Assembly: GCF_030547005.1 (NCBI RefSeq)
Contig: NZ_JAUOPN010000010.1
Coordinates: 100,966 to 164,965 of the forward strand
Source: Maribacter sp. 1_MG-2023
GTDB lineage: Bacteria; Bacteroidota; Bacteroidia; Flavobacteriales; Flavobacteriaceae
Length of the DNA stretch: 64,000 nt
Direction: 5' to 3'
In this document: in pieces, positions 27,893 through 36,986 of the stretch
Position numbering within the stretch: position 1 is the stretch's first letter
How the letters are laid out: each line of letters opens with the position of its first letter
Made by a program: the position numbers and the translations under genes
Notes under the pieces: generated by a model
The model's database searches: none
What the model was told of the DNA's origin: nothing
Seen by the model: only the letters and a program-made list of their open reading frames with translations

Positions 27893-28123
27893 TGTCTAAT
27901 TAAATACAAATATCGAAATTTAACACATGAATAAAAATGCTCAAATAAAATAGAAAAAATTATGGTCTTTTAATATACATTAACTTTACAATTACTTCAG
28001 TTGACCCAACATTATATCAAAATTAGCTTTCATATTAATTTTATGATAATTTATGATTCATTGCTTCCGTTTACTCTAAAAAAATTCCTAATTTCAAAGG
28101 ACTCAAACAAATAGGAAAAACGA

Positions 28124-28588
28124 ATGGCAAATTTCAGTTTAAAAGTTAATGGAAAAACTCAAGAAGTAGATGTAGATCCCACTACACCAATGCTTTGGGT
28201 ATTACGAGATCATTTAAAATTGGTAGGTACAAAATTTGGTTGTGGTATTGCACAATGTGGTGCATGTACCGTTCATTTAGGCGATAATGCAGTGCGCTCT
28301 TGTCAACTGCCAGTTTCTGCTGTAGGCGAACAATCAATTACAACTATTGAGGGACTTTCTGAAAACGGAGATCATCCTGTTCAAAAGGCTTGGTTAGAAG
28401 AAGATGTGTACCAATGCGGATATTGTCAAGCAGGTCAAATTATGAATGCTAGCGCATTCTTAAAGCGAAATCCTAATCCTACTGATACTGAAATTGAAGA
28501 TGCTATGAACGGTAATATCTGTCGTTGTGGTACATATACGCGAATTAAGAAAGCAATTAAAAATGCTTCAAGTATTTCTAACGCGTAA
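28124..28588 (+). CDS. molybdenum hydroxylase small [2Fe-2S] subunit (IorA/CoxS-like)
   Basis: A 154-residue iron-sulfur subunit with two [2Fe-2S] clusters: a ferredoxin-like [12 protein letters not shown] with a later Cys, and the helical-bundle [10 protein letters not shown] and CRCGTY motifs. This is the architecture of isoquinoline 1-oxidoreductase alpha and related aldehyde or xanthine-dehydrogenase small subunits. It pairs with the following large subunit (46 bases later). There is no separate FAD subunit, as in the IorAB type, so electrons probably go to a membrane cytochrome or another acceptor. Confidence 0.92.
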   Translation: MANFSLKVNGKTQEVDVDPTTPMLWVLRDHLKLVGTKFGCGIAQCGACTVHLGDNAVRSCQLPVSAVGEQSITTIEGLSENGDHPVQKAWLEEDVYQCGYCQAGQIMNASAFLKRNPNPTDTEIEDAMNGNICRCGTYTRIKKAIKNASSISNA

Positions 28589-28634
28589 TTATAACCCCAC
28601 AATTTTGGGATTTTAACCTTCAAAAAAAATACAA

Positions 28635-30839
28635 ATGACACTTATTAAAACAACATATAACAGACGTTCTTTTTTAAAAAGCGGTTCGCTTGCCGGTGGC
28701 GGTATGATTTTAGGATTCAGTTGGCTAGCTTCATGTAAACCAACTCCTGAGCAAGTAAGTAATATACCTAAAGAATGGTTCGATATTAATAGCTTTCTTA
28801 AAATTGGCGATAACGGTATGGTAACTATTATGTCGCCTAACCCAGAAATAGGACAAAATGTAAAGACCTCTATGCCCATGATTGTCGCAGATGAACTTGG
28901 TGTAGATTGGAAAAATGTAATCGTTGAACAAGCGCCTTTAAATACCGATATTTTTCAAAGACAACTGGCAGGTGGTAGTCAATCTATTCGAGTTGGTTGG
29001 TCTGGATTAAGAATGGCAGGTGCTACTGCTAGACATATGCTAGTTGCCGCAGCTGCAGATGCATGGCAGGTTGATGCTTCTGAAATTACGGTTGATGCAG
29101 GTGTTATAGGTCATACCGCATCAAACAACTCAGCCGGATTTGGTGATATGGCTTCAAAAGCAGCTACAATGCCTGTACCTGAAGAGGTGAAACTTAAAGA
29201 AACAAATGATTTTGATATTATTGGAACGGATAGACGAAATGTTGATGGTCCAAATATTATAACTGGTAAACCTTTATTCGGTATTGATATTCAAGAAGAA
29301 GGAATGATGATCGCCATGATCGTTCATCCGCCTGCGTTCGGCCTGACCTATAAATCGATGAATGCAGATACTGTAAAATCTATGCCAGGTATTAAAGATG
29401 TTTTCCCTATTGATGTATATAAAGATGATACGGAGAAACAATGGTCTGATGCCGGTTCTATTGATAAGCTTGTTGCCATTGTTGGTGAGAGCACTTGGCA
29501 ATGTATGCAGGCAAAAAAGGCATTGAATGTGGAATGGGAAGAATCAACGGCTTTAGAAAGTACAGAAGGGCATGATGAAGCATTGACTAAATTATTGAAT
29601 ACTTCTTCTAAACAGCCAGCTCGTAAAGATGGTAATGTAGCTAGTGCATTTAAAAAAGCAGATAAGGTTATAGAACGCACATATAGTGCTCCTTTTTTAG
29701 CACACAATACGATGGAGCCAATGAACTTTTATGCAGATGTTACTGCTGAAAGAGCTTTGTTCAATGGACCAATACAAACTCCTGAGTTTTTAGAAAAGAC
29801 ACTGGCTTCTAGATTAGGTATGCCAGTTGAAAAAATTGATATTAAAATGAGCCGTATGGGTGGCGGATTTGGTCGTCGTCTATATGGAACTTTCGGTGTG
29901 GAAGCTGCGGTAATTTCTCAACACATGAAAGCACCTATAAAATTGGTGTATACGCGTGAAGATGATATGACCCAAGGTACCTACCGTCCTACCTATAAAG
30001 TAAAATATAAAGCAGGTTTAAACAAAGAAGGTAATTTAATTGCCTGGCATGTTAAAGGTGCAGGATCTAATGATGATTTACTTTTTGAAAATAGATTTCC
30101 GGCAGGTGCTGTAGATAATTACTTAGCTGAAAAATTCAGTTTAGAAACAAATGTAACCACAGGTGCTTGGCGTGCGCCACGCTCTAACTTTATTGCCGGT
30201 GCCGAACAAGCATTTTTAGATGAAGTTGCAGAAGCTGCTGGTAAAGACCCAATAGAATTTAGATTAGAGTTATTTGACAGAGCTATCAAAAACCCTGTTG
30301 GTGAACCTGAAAAGAACGATTACGACCCAGTGCGTTATGCAGGTGTTCTTAAATTAGTGAGAGATAAAGCTGGTTGGGACGGAAGTCAGAGAAACGGAGC
30401 CGCAAGAGGTGTTTCGGCTTATTACTGCCACAACTCTTATGTTGCGCAAGTTTTAGACTTAGCAACCGATACAAAATCACCAAAGGTCACTAAAGTATGG
30501 TGTGCCGTAGATTGCGGAATTGTCATTAACCCTATGGCTGCAAAAAATCAAATTGAAGGCGGAATCATTGATGGCATCGGTCACGCTACCTATAGCGAAA
30601 TGACTTTTGAAGATGGTAAACCTCAACATAAGAATTTTGATACCTATCGCTTAATACGACATAAAGAAGCACCGAAAGAAATTGAAACTTTTTTTGTAGA
30701 TAATGGAATAGATCCTACTGGTTTAGGAGAGCCTTCTTTACCTCCAATTATGGGTGCATTGGCAAATGCATTATATAAAGCAACTGGTAAAAGATATTAC
30801 AATCAACCATTTATTACTGAAAAATCGGTAATTGGCTAA
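28635..30839 (+). CDS. molybdenum hydroxylase large subunit (isoquinoline 1-oxidoreductase beta-like)
   Basis: A 734-residue molybdopterin-binding subunit with a twin-arginine signal at the N-terminus (NRRSFLKSGSLAGGG), so the complex is exported to the periplasm, the small subunit presumably travelling with it. Moco-binding stretches such as MGGGFGRR and GAWRAPRSNF are present. The catalytic Glu is in GLGEPSLPPIMGALANAL near the C-terminus. Substrate is unknown: N-heteroaromatic or aldehyde hydroxylation is the usual range. A terminator follows. No Moco-maturation genes are adjacent. Confidence 0.9.
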   Translation: MTLIKTTYNRRSFLKSGSLAGGGMILGFSWLASCKPTPEQVSNIPKEWFDINSFLKIGDNGMVTIMSPNPEIGQNVKTSMPMIVADELGVDWKNVIVEQAPLNTDIFQRQLAGGSQSIRVGWSGLRMAGATARHMLVAAAADAWQVDASEITVDAGVIGHTASNNSAGFGDMASKAATMPVPEEVKLKETNDFDIIGTDRRNVDGPNIITGKPLFGIDIQEEGMMIAMIVHPPAFGLTYKSMNADTVKSMPGIKDVFPIDVYKDDTEKQWSDAGSIDKLVAIVGESTWQCMQAKKALNVEWEESTALESTEGHDEALTKLLNTSSKQPARKDGNVASAFKKADKVIERTYSAPFLAHNTMEPMNFYADVTAERALFNGPIQTPEFLEKTLASRLGMPVEKIDIKMSRMGGGFGRRLYGTFGVEAAVISQHMKAPIKLVYTREDDMTQGTYRPTYKVKYKAGLNKEGNLIAWHVKGAGSNDDLLFENRFPAGAVDNYLAEKFSLETNVTTGAWRAPRSNFIAGAEQAFLDEVAEAAGKDPIEFRLELFDRAIKNPVGEPEKNDYDPVRYAGVLKLVRDKAGWDGSQRNGAARGVSAYYCHNSYVAQVLDLATDTKSPKVTKVWCAVDCGIVINPMAAKNQIEGGIIDGIGHATYSEMTFEDGKPQHKNFDTYRLIRHKEAPKEIETFFVDNGIDPTGLGEPSLPPIMGALANALYKATGKRYYNQPFITEKSVIG

Positions 30840-30861
30840 CATTCTTATGCTGATTCAAAAT

Positions 30862-30896
30862 AAAAACGCCTAAATTTTAGATTTAGGCGTTTTTAA
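30862..30896 (+). terminator. terminator of the molybdenum hydroxylase operon
   Basis: A 14-bp inverted repeat AAAAACGCCTAAAT (30862-30875) with ATTTAGGCGTTTTT (30881-30894), loop TTTAG, 22 bases after the stop codon. The symmetric A and T flanks make it potentially bidirectional. Confidence 0.93.
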
Positions 30897-31152
30897 TTAT
30901 TTGGAAGGGATGTTATATTTTAAATTTCAAAACCACCATGAAATAACCTATTGAATCATTGTTAATGGTTAGAATGGTTTTATCGTTAGCATCTTTTAAT
31001 TTATTATTTAAACTAAAAATATAAGCTGCCACAAATCTAATTGCTAATGATTCGTAATTTCTACACTAAACTAGAAAAATGCAAATACAACCTTAATATT
31101 GAATTAATTTAATGTTATTAAGTATAATCTTTATCTTAAATAAAACATTCTT
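30897..31152. other. intergenic region between convergent genes, nothing recognised
   Basis: AT-rich DNA between the molybdenum hydroxylase terminator and the mqo stop. No open frame, RNA or clear second terminator for mqo was seen. Confidence 0.5.
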
Positions 31153-32628
31153 TTATAAATCTAAAACATTCGTTACTCGGGCAAGTTCATTGTTGAACAA
31201 ATCTTCGGTTACTTCTTTTTTATAAAAAGGTACCATTTCGTTTAACTGTTGTTTACCAAACTCAGACTCCATTATTTCAGGAAATGCCTTTTCGAGTACA
31301 TCTAACATAATCTTTACCGATGTAGAAGCACCTGGCGATGCGCCCAACAAACAAGTAATTTTACCATCTTTACTACTTACCAATTGTGTACCAAATTCTA
31401 ACGAACCACCTTCAAACTCATCTTTCTTAATCGTCTGTACACGTTGACCGGCAACCATTATCTCCCAATCTTCGCTTTTGGCATCTTTAAGAAATACTCG
31501 TAATGAATCCATTCTATCTTCAAAACTCATGGCTACTTGTTCTACCAAATATTTCGTTAGCGGTAAATTGTGCCAAAACACACCCCACATAGAAGGTATA
31601 TTTTCAAAATTGATAGATTTTAATAAATCTAAATATGAACCTTCTTTTAAAAACTTGGGACTAAACCCTGCAAACGGACCGAATAACAATTCTCTTTTAC
31701 CATTAATAAACCTAGTATCTAAATGTGGTACCGACATTGGTGGATCACCAATACCTGCTTTACTGTATACCTTCGCATTATGCTGATTAATTATATCTGG
31801 ATTTTTACATACCAGCCACTCCCCGCTTACCGGGAAACCACCATAACCATCCTTTTCTTCTATCTCTACTTTTTGTAATAATAACAAACTACCTCCCCCA
31901 GCACCTATAAAGACATGCTCGGAATCTACAGTATTCTTGACTCCTGTATTTATATTTTCCATTTTCACCAACCATTCTACATCATGATCGGGATCAATAT
32001 CTTCTACTTCGGTATTGAACAACACTTTAGTATTATACACTTTTTCTAGAATATCGAATAATTGCTCGGTTAAAGAACCATAATTCATTTCTGTTCCTCT
32101 ATTAATTCTGGAAGCTGCCATAACCTCATCTTCAGTTCTGCCATGCATCATCAACGGAAACCACTCCTCCATTTTATCTGCTGCTCTGGTAAACTCGATG
32201 GTATCAAACATAAAATGCCCTTTAAAAGCTTGATATCGATTTTCAAGGTAGTCGACATTGTCTTTCCCTTTTACCCAACTGTGATGTGGCACTGGAGTAA
32301 TAAATGATTTTGGATCTTTTATAAGTCCCTCGTTCACTAAAAAAGACCAATACTGTTTAGAGGTTTCAAATTGTGTACAAATGTCTATTGCCTTTTTAAT
32401 ATTCACATGACCATCTTCATCTTCTGGGGTATAATTCAGTTCACATAAGGCAGAATGACCTGTGCCAGCATTGTTCCAAGCTGCAGAACTTTCTTGTGCC
32501 ACTTTATCTAATCGTTCAACGATCAGCACATTAAGATCTGGCTTTAACTGTTTTACCAATAATGCTAACGTTGCACTCATGATACCTGCACCTACACAAA
32601 TAAGGTCGTATTCTTTTCTCAATTCCAT
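31153..32628 (-). CDS. mqo: malate:quinone oxidoreductase
   Basis: A membrane-associated FAD enzyme that oxidises malate to oxaloacetate and passes electrons to menaquinone, replacing or complementing malate dehydrogenase in the citric acid cycle. The FAD motif DLICVGAGIMSATLA is near the N-terminus, and the Mqo stretch SSAAWNNAGTGHSALCELNY follows. Product length from the ATG at 32628 is 491 aa, normal for the family; an in-frame TTG at 32637 is less likely. The gene stands alone. Confidence 0.95.
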   Translation of the reverse strand: MELRKEYDLICVGAGIMSATLALLVKQLKPDLNVLIVERLDKVAQESSAAWNNAGTGHSALCELNYTPEDEDGHVNIKKAIDICTQFETSKQYWSFLVNEGLIKDPKSFITPVPHHSWVKGKDNVDYLENRYQAFKGHFMFDTIEFTRAADKMEEWFPLMMHGRTEDEVMAASRINRGTEMNYGSLTEQLFDILEKVYNTKVLFNTEVEDIDPDHDVEWLVKMENINTGVKNTVDSEHVFIGAGGGSLLLLQKVEIEEKDGYGGFPVSGEWLVCKNPDIINQHNAKVYSKAGIGDPPMSVPHLDTRFINGKRELLFGPFAGFSPKFLKEGSYLDLLKSINFENIPSMWGVFWHNLPLTKYLVEQVAMSFEDRMDSLRVFLKDAKSEDWEIMVAGQRVQTIKKDEFEGGSLEFGTQLVSSKDGKITCLLGASPGASTSVKIMLDVLEKAFPEIMESEFGKQQLNEMVPFYKKEVTEDLFNNELARVTNVLDL

Positions 32629-32724
32629 CAAAATCAAATTTTAGTACTGCTTTATACGCTTGAAAAGTTAGCTATTTCTTTTGGTTAATTCTGAACGATG
32701 CCAAAATTAAAACCATATCATAAA

Positions 32725-32757
32725 AACAAAAAGCTGGTCTATAGACCAGCTTTTTTT
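32725..32757 (-). terminator. terminator of the DUF3570 operon
   Basis: Nine-base-pair stem AAGCTGGTC (32731-32739) with GACCAGCTT (32744-32752), loop TATA, flanked by A-run and T-run on opposite sides. It lies 22 bases after the stop of the gene ending at 32779. Confidence 0.9.
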
Positions 32758-32778
32758 GTATATCAAGTATCATAAATT

Positions 32779-34104
32779 TTAATCCATCACAAACTTAAAC
32801 CCTGCGGTGACGATACTAGAGCTAAAGGTTGTATCCCTATCATATTTATAGAACTTTAAATCAATACTTTTAAGTCCGAGTTTCCAAATATTCATTTTTG
32901 TAAAAATATCTGTGTAGGAGACTCCCAAACCAAATTGGTTTGCCGAATATTTCGACAAATCATAATCTGAGGTATAAAACGTATCAGTAGAAAGTGCTTC
33001 TTCATAACCAAAGAAATAATCTGCTGCCGATTGTTGATAATATCTATAAGATGGATAAATTGTAAACTTATCGGTAAGCTTAATAGGCACCTCTACACTT
33101 GCCGTATGTGAGTTTATACCCCAATCATCGTAGTAATATCGATAAAAGCTTCTAACGACAAATGTTTCATTGATATACCAATTTAAACGACCGCCTGCAG
33201 CTACCTTAAATCGTCTATTTGGTAACTGTTCTATTGCGTCTGCCAACTGAAAGTTTTCAATAAACGAATCTGCTATATCACTAAAATAAACACGTTGAAA
33301 CGGAGTAGATAACAAGCCATCTTGCTTAATAAAATCTAATGCCAATGACCCTTGCAGGTTTTTACTTAGAATTTGAGAAAATCCGAATCCTAGGGCGTAG
33401 GAATTTCTTTTTTCGTCTGAAAACTCATCAAAAATAGGACTATAGTTTGCATTTCCGGTGATTGTTTTATCATCAAAAAAACCATTAGACAAACCATTTC
33501 CTCCGCTAACAAAAGGTCTTAATTCTCTAGGATAAATGGCCGTCCACGAATCTAAATAAACACTAGCATTTACACTAACCTCAGTATTCTTTTCATTGAA
33601 TAATTTTGTTAATCCGCCACCGAAACCTAAAGAGGTGTAATCATATTCTCTAGAGGCGGATAGTTTACCTGAAACTATAGTATTTCTATCGTCTGAACTA
33701 TGACTATAAGAACTAGATATACTTGCCCATGTATCTGAACTAGAAGCTCCAGAACTTGCTACAAATGGATCTGCTGGCTGGCCACCATCAAAAGGATCTA
33801 CATTACTAGAAGAAGCAGATGTATATGCCGAAACACCAGCATCTATGGTAAGAATATCGTCATCGTTTAAAGGAATCGCAACTAAGAACGTACCCGTAAA
33901 ATCGGTTAACTCTTCAGTACCTAAACCTCCGCTTACCGCAGCATTATCACCATCTTGTGAATAATAACTTGTTAAAAAATCTACCTCGGTAGTTTCTAAA
34001 ACACGTTTTTTATAGGTCTTTACAGAGTCTTGCGTTTGCTGGGCATAATCTATCGTGAACACGAATAAGGCAGCTATAGAAACTGTTATTTTGAATATTT
34101 TCAT
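32779..34104 (-). CDS. DUF3570 outer-membrane beta-barrel protein
   Basis: A 441-residue exported protein rich in alternating aromatic strands, ending in a typical beta-barrel C-terminus (AGFKFVMD). An in-frame TTG start at 34125 is possible, but the ATG at 34104 directly begins a good signal peptide (MKIFKITVSIAALFVFTIDY, cleaved near YAQQ). Features such as TEVDFLTSYYSQDGDNAA near the mature N-terminus are those of DUF3570. In many genomes DUF3570 is found with a DUF4266 lipoprotein and ApbE, as here, so it may be the outer-membrane part of a flavin or redox system. It is the last gene of the operon. Confidence 0.83.
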   Translation of the reverse strand: MKIFKITVSIAALFVFTIDYAQQTQDSVKTYKKRVLETTEVDFLTSYYSQDGDNAAVSGGLGTEELTDFTGTFLVAIPLNDDDILTIDAGVSAYTSASSSNVDPFDGGQPADPFVASSGASSSDTWASISSSYSHSSDDRNTIVSGKLSASREYDYTSLGFGGGLTKLFNEKNTEVSVNASVYLDSWTAIYPRELRPFVSGGNGLSNGFFDDKTITGNANYSPIFDEFSDEKRNSYALGFGFSQILSKNLQGSLALDFIKQDGLLSTPFQRVYFSDIADSFIENFQLADAIEQLPNRRFKVAAGGRLNWYINETFVVRSFYRYYYDDWGINSHTASVEVPIKLTDKFTIYPSYRYYQQSAADYFFGYEEALSTDTFYTSDYDLSKYSANQFGLGVSYTDIFTKMNIWKLGLKSIDLKFYKYDRDTTFSSSIVTAGFKFVMD

Positions 34105-34127
34105 TTTGTAAATAATTGAATTCAATA

Positions 34128-34340
34128 TTAATTACAGCCGCAACCTCCACCGGTTTTTCCTCCGTTTGCACCTGCAGCAGCTTCTCTGTAGGAATGAGCC
34201 GTTGTTAAATTGCGGTCTACCTTTTTATCTTGCAAAACCATATCTGGATCATTAATATTTATTTTCTCGTACTCCTTCAACACTGTACAGCTACTGAAAG
34301 AAGCTGCTATCAAGGCAAAAATTAAAATCTTCTTCATCAT
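34128..34340 (-). CDS. DUF4266 small lipoprotein with Gly/Cys tail
   Basis: A 70-residue lipoprotein: lipobox FSSC with Cys18, a short polar body, then a Gly-rich tail ending KTGGGCGCN (Cys67 and Cys69). DUF4266 proteins share the terminal GCGCN-like sequence. Its start overlaps the ApbE stop by four bases (ATGA), so the two are translationally coupled. It may be a flavinylation target of the neighbouring ApbE or a metal-binding peptide; no canonical DGA(S/T)xAT flavinylation motif is visible, so this remains open. Confidence 0.83.
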   Translation of the reverse strand: MMKKILIFALIAASFSSCTVLKEYEKININDPDMVLQDKKVDRNLTTAHSYREAAAGANGGKTGGGCGCN

Positions 34341-35317
34341 GACTTTTCTATTTCTATATTCTTTGATGTGATAATATTTCCTTTATCGTCTATAATAATA
34401 CATTCTACCTGTGGCAGTTGTTCTATTCTATTTAAGCCGACCTCAATGCCCATAACAAATACCGATGTTGCCAAAGCATCTGCTAATTCTGCTTTAGGAG
34501 CAAATACCGTAACACTAATAATACCCGTTGCCGGATAACCACTTCTAGGATCAATTATATGGGTATATCTTACATCATTAAAATTCACATACTTCTCGTA
34601 ATTGCCAGATGTTACTACTGCCCCTTTGGTTATAGGTAACAAAGCAAAAACCTTGTTCTTATCCATAGGATTGGTAATAGCTACCTTCCATTCTTTTCCA
34701 TCTGGTTGTTTTCCCCAGGTATTCATGTCGCCAGATGCATTTATTATACCTGCAACTACTCCTTTAGATTTCAACAAATCTTTTGCCTTATCTGCAGCGT
34801 AGCCTTTGCCAATGGCTCCGAAACCGATTCTCATTCCGGCTAACTTCAGAAAAACGGTATGGTTCTCTTTATCTAAAATTATATTATGATAGCCTACTTT
34901 AACTACAGACGCTTTAATGGACTCTTCTGAAGGCATAAAGATCATGCTGCCATCGAACTTCCAAATTTTATCCATCGAGGCATAACTAATATCAAAAGCC
35001 CCATCGGTCAGCTTAGAAATACCTATTCCACGTTGTATTAAATTGAATAATTCTATATTAACTTGCACTGGCTTAATGCCAGCATTTCTATTAATTTTTG
35101 ATGTCTGCGAGTTTATATCCCAAGAAGAAATCAGCTTTTCTATTCTTGTTATTTCACTGATAGCCATGTCAATAAACACATTTCCTTCAACAGGATCTTT
35201 AGCCACTACAGTAATATCAAAACGGCTACCCATTAATTTAATGGTACGCTTATAAGGCTCCTGAGCATACAGCATACCAACAGAAAAAAATAATACTATG
35301 AGAGTTAGTTTCTTCAA
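34337..35317 (-). CDS. apbE: ApbE-type FAD:protein FMN transferase
   Basis: A 326-residue exported protein with a Sec signal peptide (to about residue 18, ending LYAQ). The ApbE fold is shown by GFGAIGKGYAADKAKDLL and INASGDMNTWG and by the C-terminal TSVFVMG segment. ApbE covalently attaches FMN to Thr or Ser of partner proteins outside the cytoplasm. The frame starts with TTG at 35317, two bases after the thioredoxin gene; no better start gives a full signal peptide. Partners here are DUF4266 and DUF3570 proteins, not Nqr or Rnf. Confidence 0.9.
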   Translation of the reverse strand: MKKLTLIVLFFSVGMLYAQEPYKRTIKLMGSRFDITVVAKDPVEGNVFIDMAISEITRIEKLISSWDINSQTSKINRNAGIKPVQVNIELFNLIQRGIGISKLTDGAFDISYASMDKIWKFDGSMIFMPSEESIKASVVKVGYHNIILDKENHTVFLKLAGMRIGFGAIGKGYAADKAKDLLKSKGVVAGIINASGDMNTWGKQPDGKEWKVAITNPMDKNKVFALLPITKGAVVTSGNYEKYVNFNDVRYTHIIDPRSGYPATGIISVTVFAPKAELADALATSVFVMGIEVGLNRIEQLPQVECIIIDDKGNIITSKNIEIEKS

Positions 35318-35318
35318 T

Positions 35319-35759
35319 CTATTTTATAAATGAATTTAATTCTTCTATGTACTCTTTCGGTGTCAGTTTCTTGTAACTGGTTTCACCATAAACTTCACCA
35401 TTGGCATTCATAACCACAACAAAGGGAAAAATCCCCTGTCTGTTATAATTTTCAGCCAATACCTTATTTTTATTCAATTGCTCCTCTGGCAACGCATTCT
35501 TTTTTCTACGAGGAAAATCTGCCTGTAACATTACATAATGCTCTTTTGCATAGTCTTTAAACTCATTTGTAGACCATATTGCCCTATCTAATTTAATACA
35601 AGGTGCACACCAATCTGAACCTTGAAAAACTAGTATTATTGGCAGATCATTAGTTTCGGCAAGCTCTTTAGCTGTTGTAAAATCTGTATTCCAGTCTTGC
35701 GCTGTTATTGTACCAACACTAATTACCGTAAATAACAGAAACACTATATATTTTTTCAT
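35319..35759 (-). CDS. secreted thioredoxin-like protein
   Basis: A 146-residue periplasmic thioredoxin-fold protein: signal peptide to about residue 20 (TITA-QD), then the active site SDWCAPCIKLD with Cys51 and Cys54. It resembles the Thioredoxin_7 group that reduces or forms disulfides in partner proteins. It is the first gene of the thioredoxin-ApbE-DUF4266-DUF3570 operon. The Cys-bearing tail of DUF4266 is a candidate substrate (inference). Confidence 0.88.
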   Translation of the reverse strand: MKKYIVFLLFTVISVGTITAQDWNTDFTTAKELAETNDLPIILVFQGSDWCAPCIKLDRAIWSTNEFKDYAKEHYVMLQADFPRRKKNALPEEQLNKNKVLAENYNRQGIFPFVVVMNANGEVYGETSYKKLTPKEYIEELNSFIK

Positions 35760-35832
35760 ATCTATTTATTAAACTAACCTTTATTAAGTCAACTATTCCA
35801 TCAATAACTTTCTTTTTACTACTATATTAAAG

Positions 35833-36975
35833 TTACGCTCCTATCAGGCTAAACGCACCTTTTGCCAAAAATTGTGCATCTTGTTTAAAAGTCGATGAAT
35901 TACTGAACGAGGTTTTATTTTTATAACTACCTAAGATCTTGACAGGTACTTGCTTAAAATAATACGTATTTCCTTTTTTCTCTTCTAAAAGTAGTACAAA
36001 CGATTCGTTTTCAACCACTGCAATAGCCACTGATGGAAGCGACATTTGTTTCGAGGTTTCTGTAATAATATTCGCCTCTACGAACATACCAGTTAGAAAG
36101 TTAGCTTCATCTTCATTTTCTATATGTGCATGAACCTTTATCGTTCTATTTTTACCTATAGAGGTACCTACCAAATGAACTTCTGCCATATATTCCTCTT
36201 TTGAAGCTTCTGGTATTCTAAATACGACTTCCTGATCTTTTTTTACTTTCATAATATCTTTTTCGAAAACCGAAAGTTCTAAATGAATATGGTCATTATT
36301 AATGATTTCCATAATTGAAGTTGCGGGAGAAACATATGTACCTTTTGAAACATTTACGCTTGTAATACTACCTTCAATAGGTGCATAAATGGTGGCTACC
36401 GAACTTATATTTCCTTTTTCTACTTGTTCTGGTGATATATTCAACATGCTTAGTTGCTTTCGTAGTCCGTTGTACTTTGCTACCCCAGTTTTATAATCAC
36501 TCTCTGCTTTTAAAAAGCTTTTCTGAGATGTTATATTTTCGGTTACCATGGTTTGCTGACGTTCGTACTCTGACTTCAAATAACCCAGCTGCCCATTGAC
36601 CTCCATGTATTGTTGTTGTAAGGATACAAACTCCGGATTCTCAATAGTAACCAACAACTGCCCTTTACGTACTTTATCCCCAATTAACAAAGGTGTAGTT
36701 TTAATATAACCACCCATTGTAGCACTCACCACTGCCCTATTTTCTGGGGGCACATCTATCATACCAGAGGTCGCTACCATTACCGGAAAATCACTCTCAG
36801 TCATACTAGCAATCTCCATTTTATTCTGGTCGAATTGTGCTTGCGTAATTTGAATTCGGTCATCTGTTTGTACTTCAGATGTGCCATTCTCGTTTAATTT
36901 ATTTGCCTTGTCCCCACAACTTGAAATTATGATGAACATGAAAAGCATTATTATTTTGAATTTATATTTTTGCAT
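35833..36975 (-). CDS. RND efflux periplasmic adaptor (CzcB/CusB-like lipoprotein)
   Basis: A 380-residue membrane-fusion protein with a lipobox (IISSC, Cys20) that links the inner-membrane RND pump to the outer-membrane channel. The barrel-sandwich (AVVSATMGGYIKTTPLLIGD...VRKGQLLVTIENPEF), coiled hairpin (about 130-190) and beta-barrel domains are in normal order. It begins 11 bases after the pump gene's stop, on the same strand, forming one efflux operon. Likely substrates are divalent metals by analogy with CzcB. Confidence 0.9.
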   Translation of the reverse strand: MQKYKFKIIMLFMFIIISSCGDKANKLNENGTSEVQTDDRIQITQAQFDQNKMEIASMTESDFPVMVATSGMIDVPPENRAVVSATMGGYIKTTPLLIGDKVRKGQLLVTIENPEFVSLQQQYMEVNGQLGYLKSEYERQQTMVTENITSQKSFLKAESDYKTGVAKYNGLRKQLSMLNISPEQVEKGNISSVATIYAPIEGSITSVNVSKGTYVSPATSIMEIINNDHIHLELSVFEKDIMKVKKDQEVVFRIPEASKEEYMAEVHLVGTSIGKNRTIKVHAHIENEDEANFLTGMFVEANIITETSKQMSLPSVAIAVVENESFVLLLEEKKGNTYYFKQVPVKILGSYKNKTSFSNSSTFKQDAQFLAKGAFSLIGA

Positions 36976-36986
36976 GATGCCCTTAT

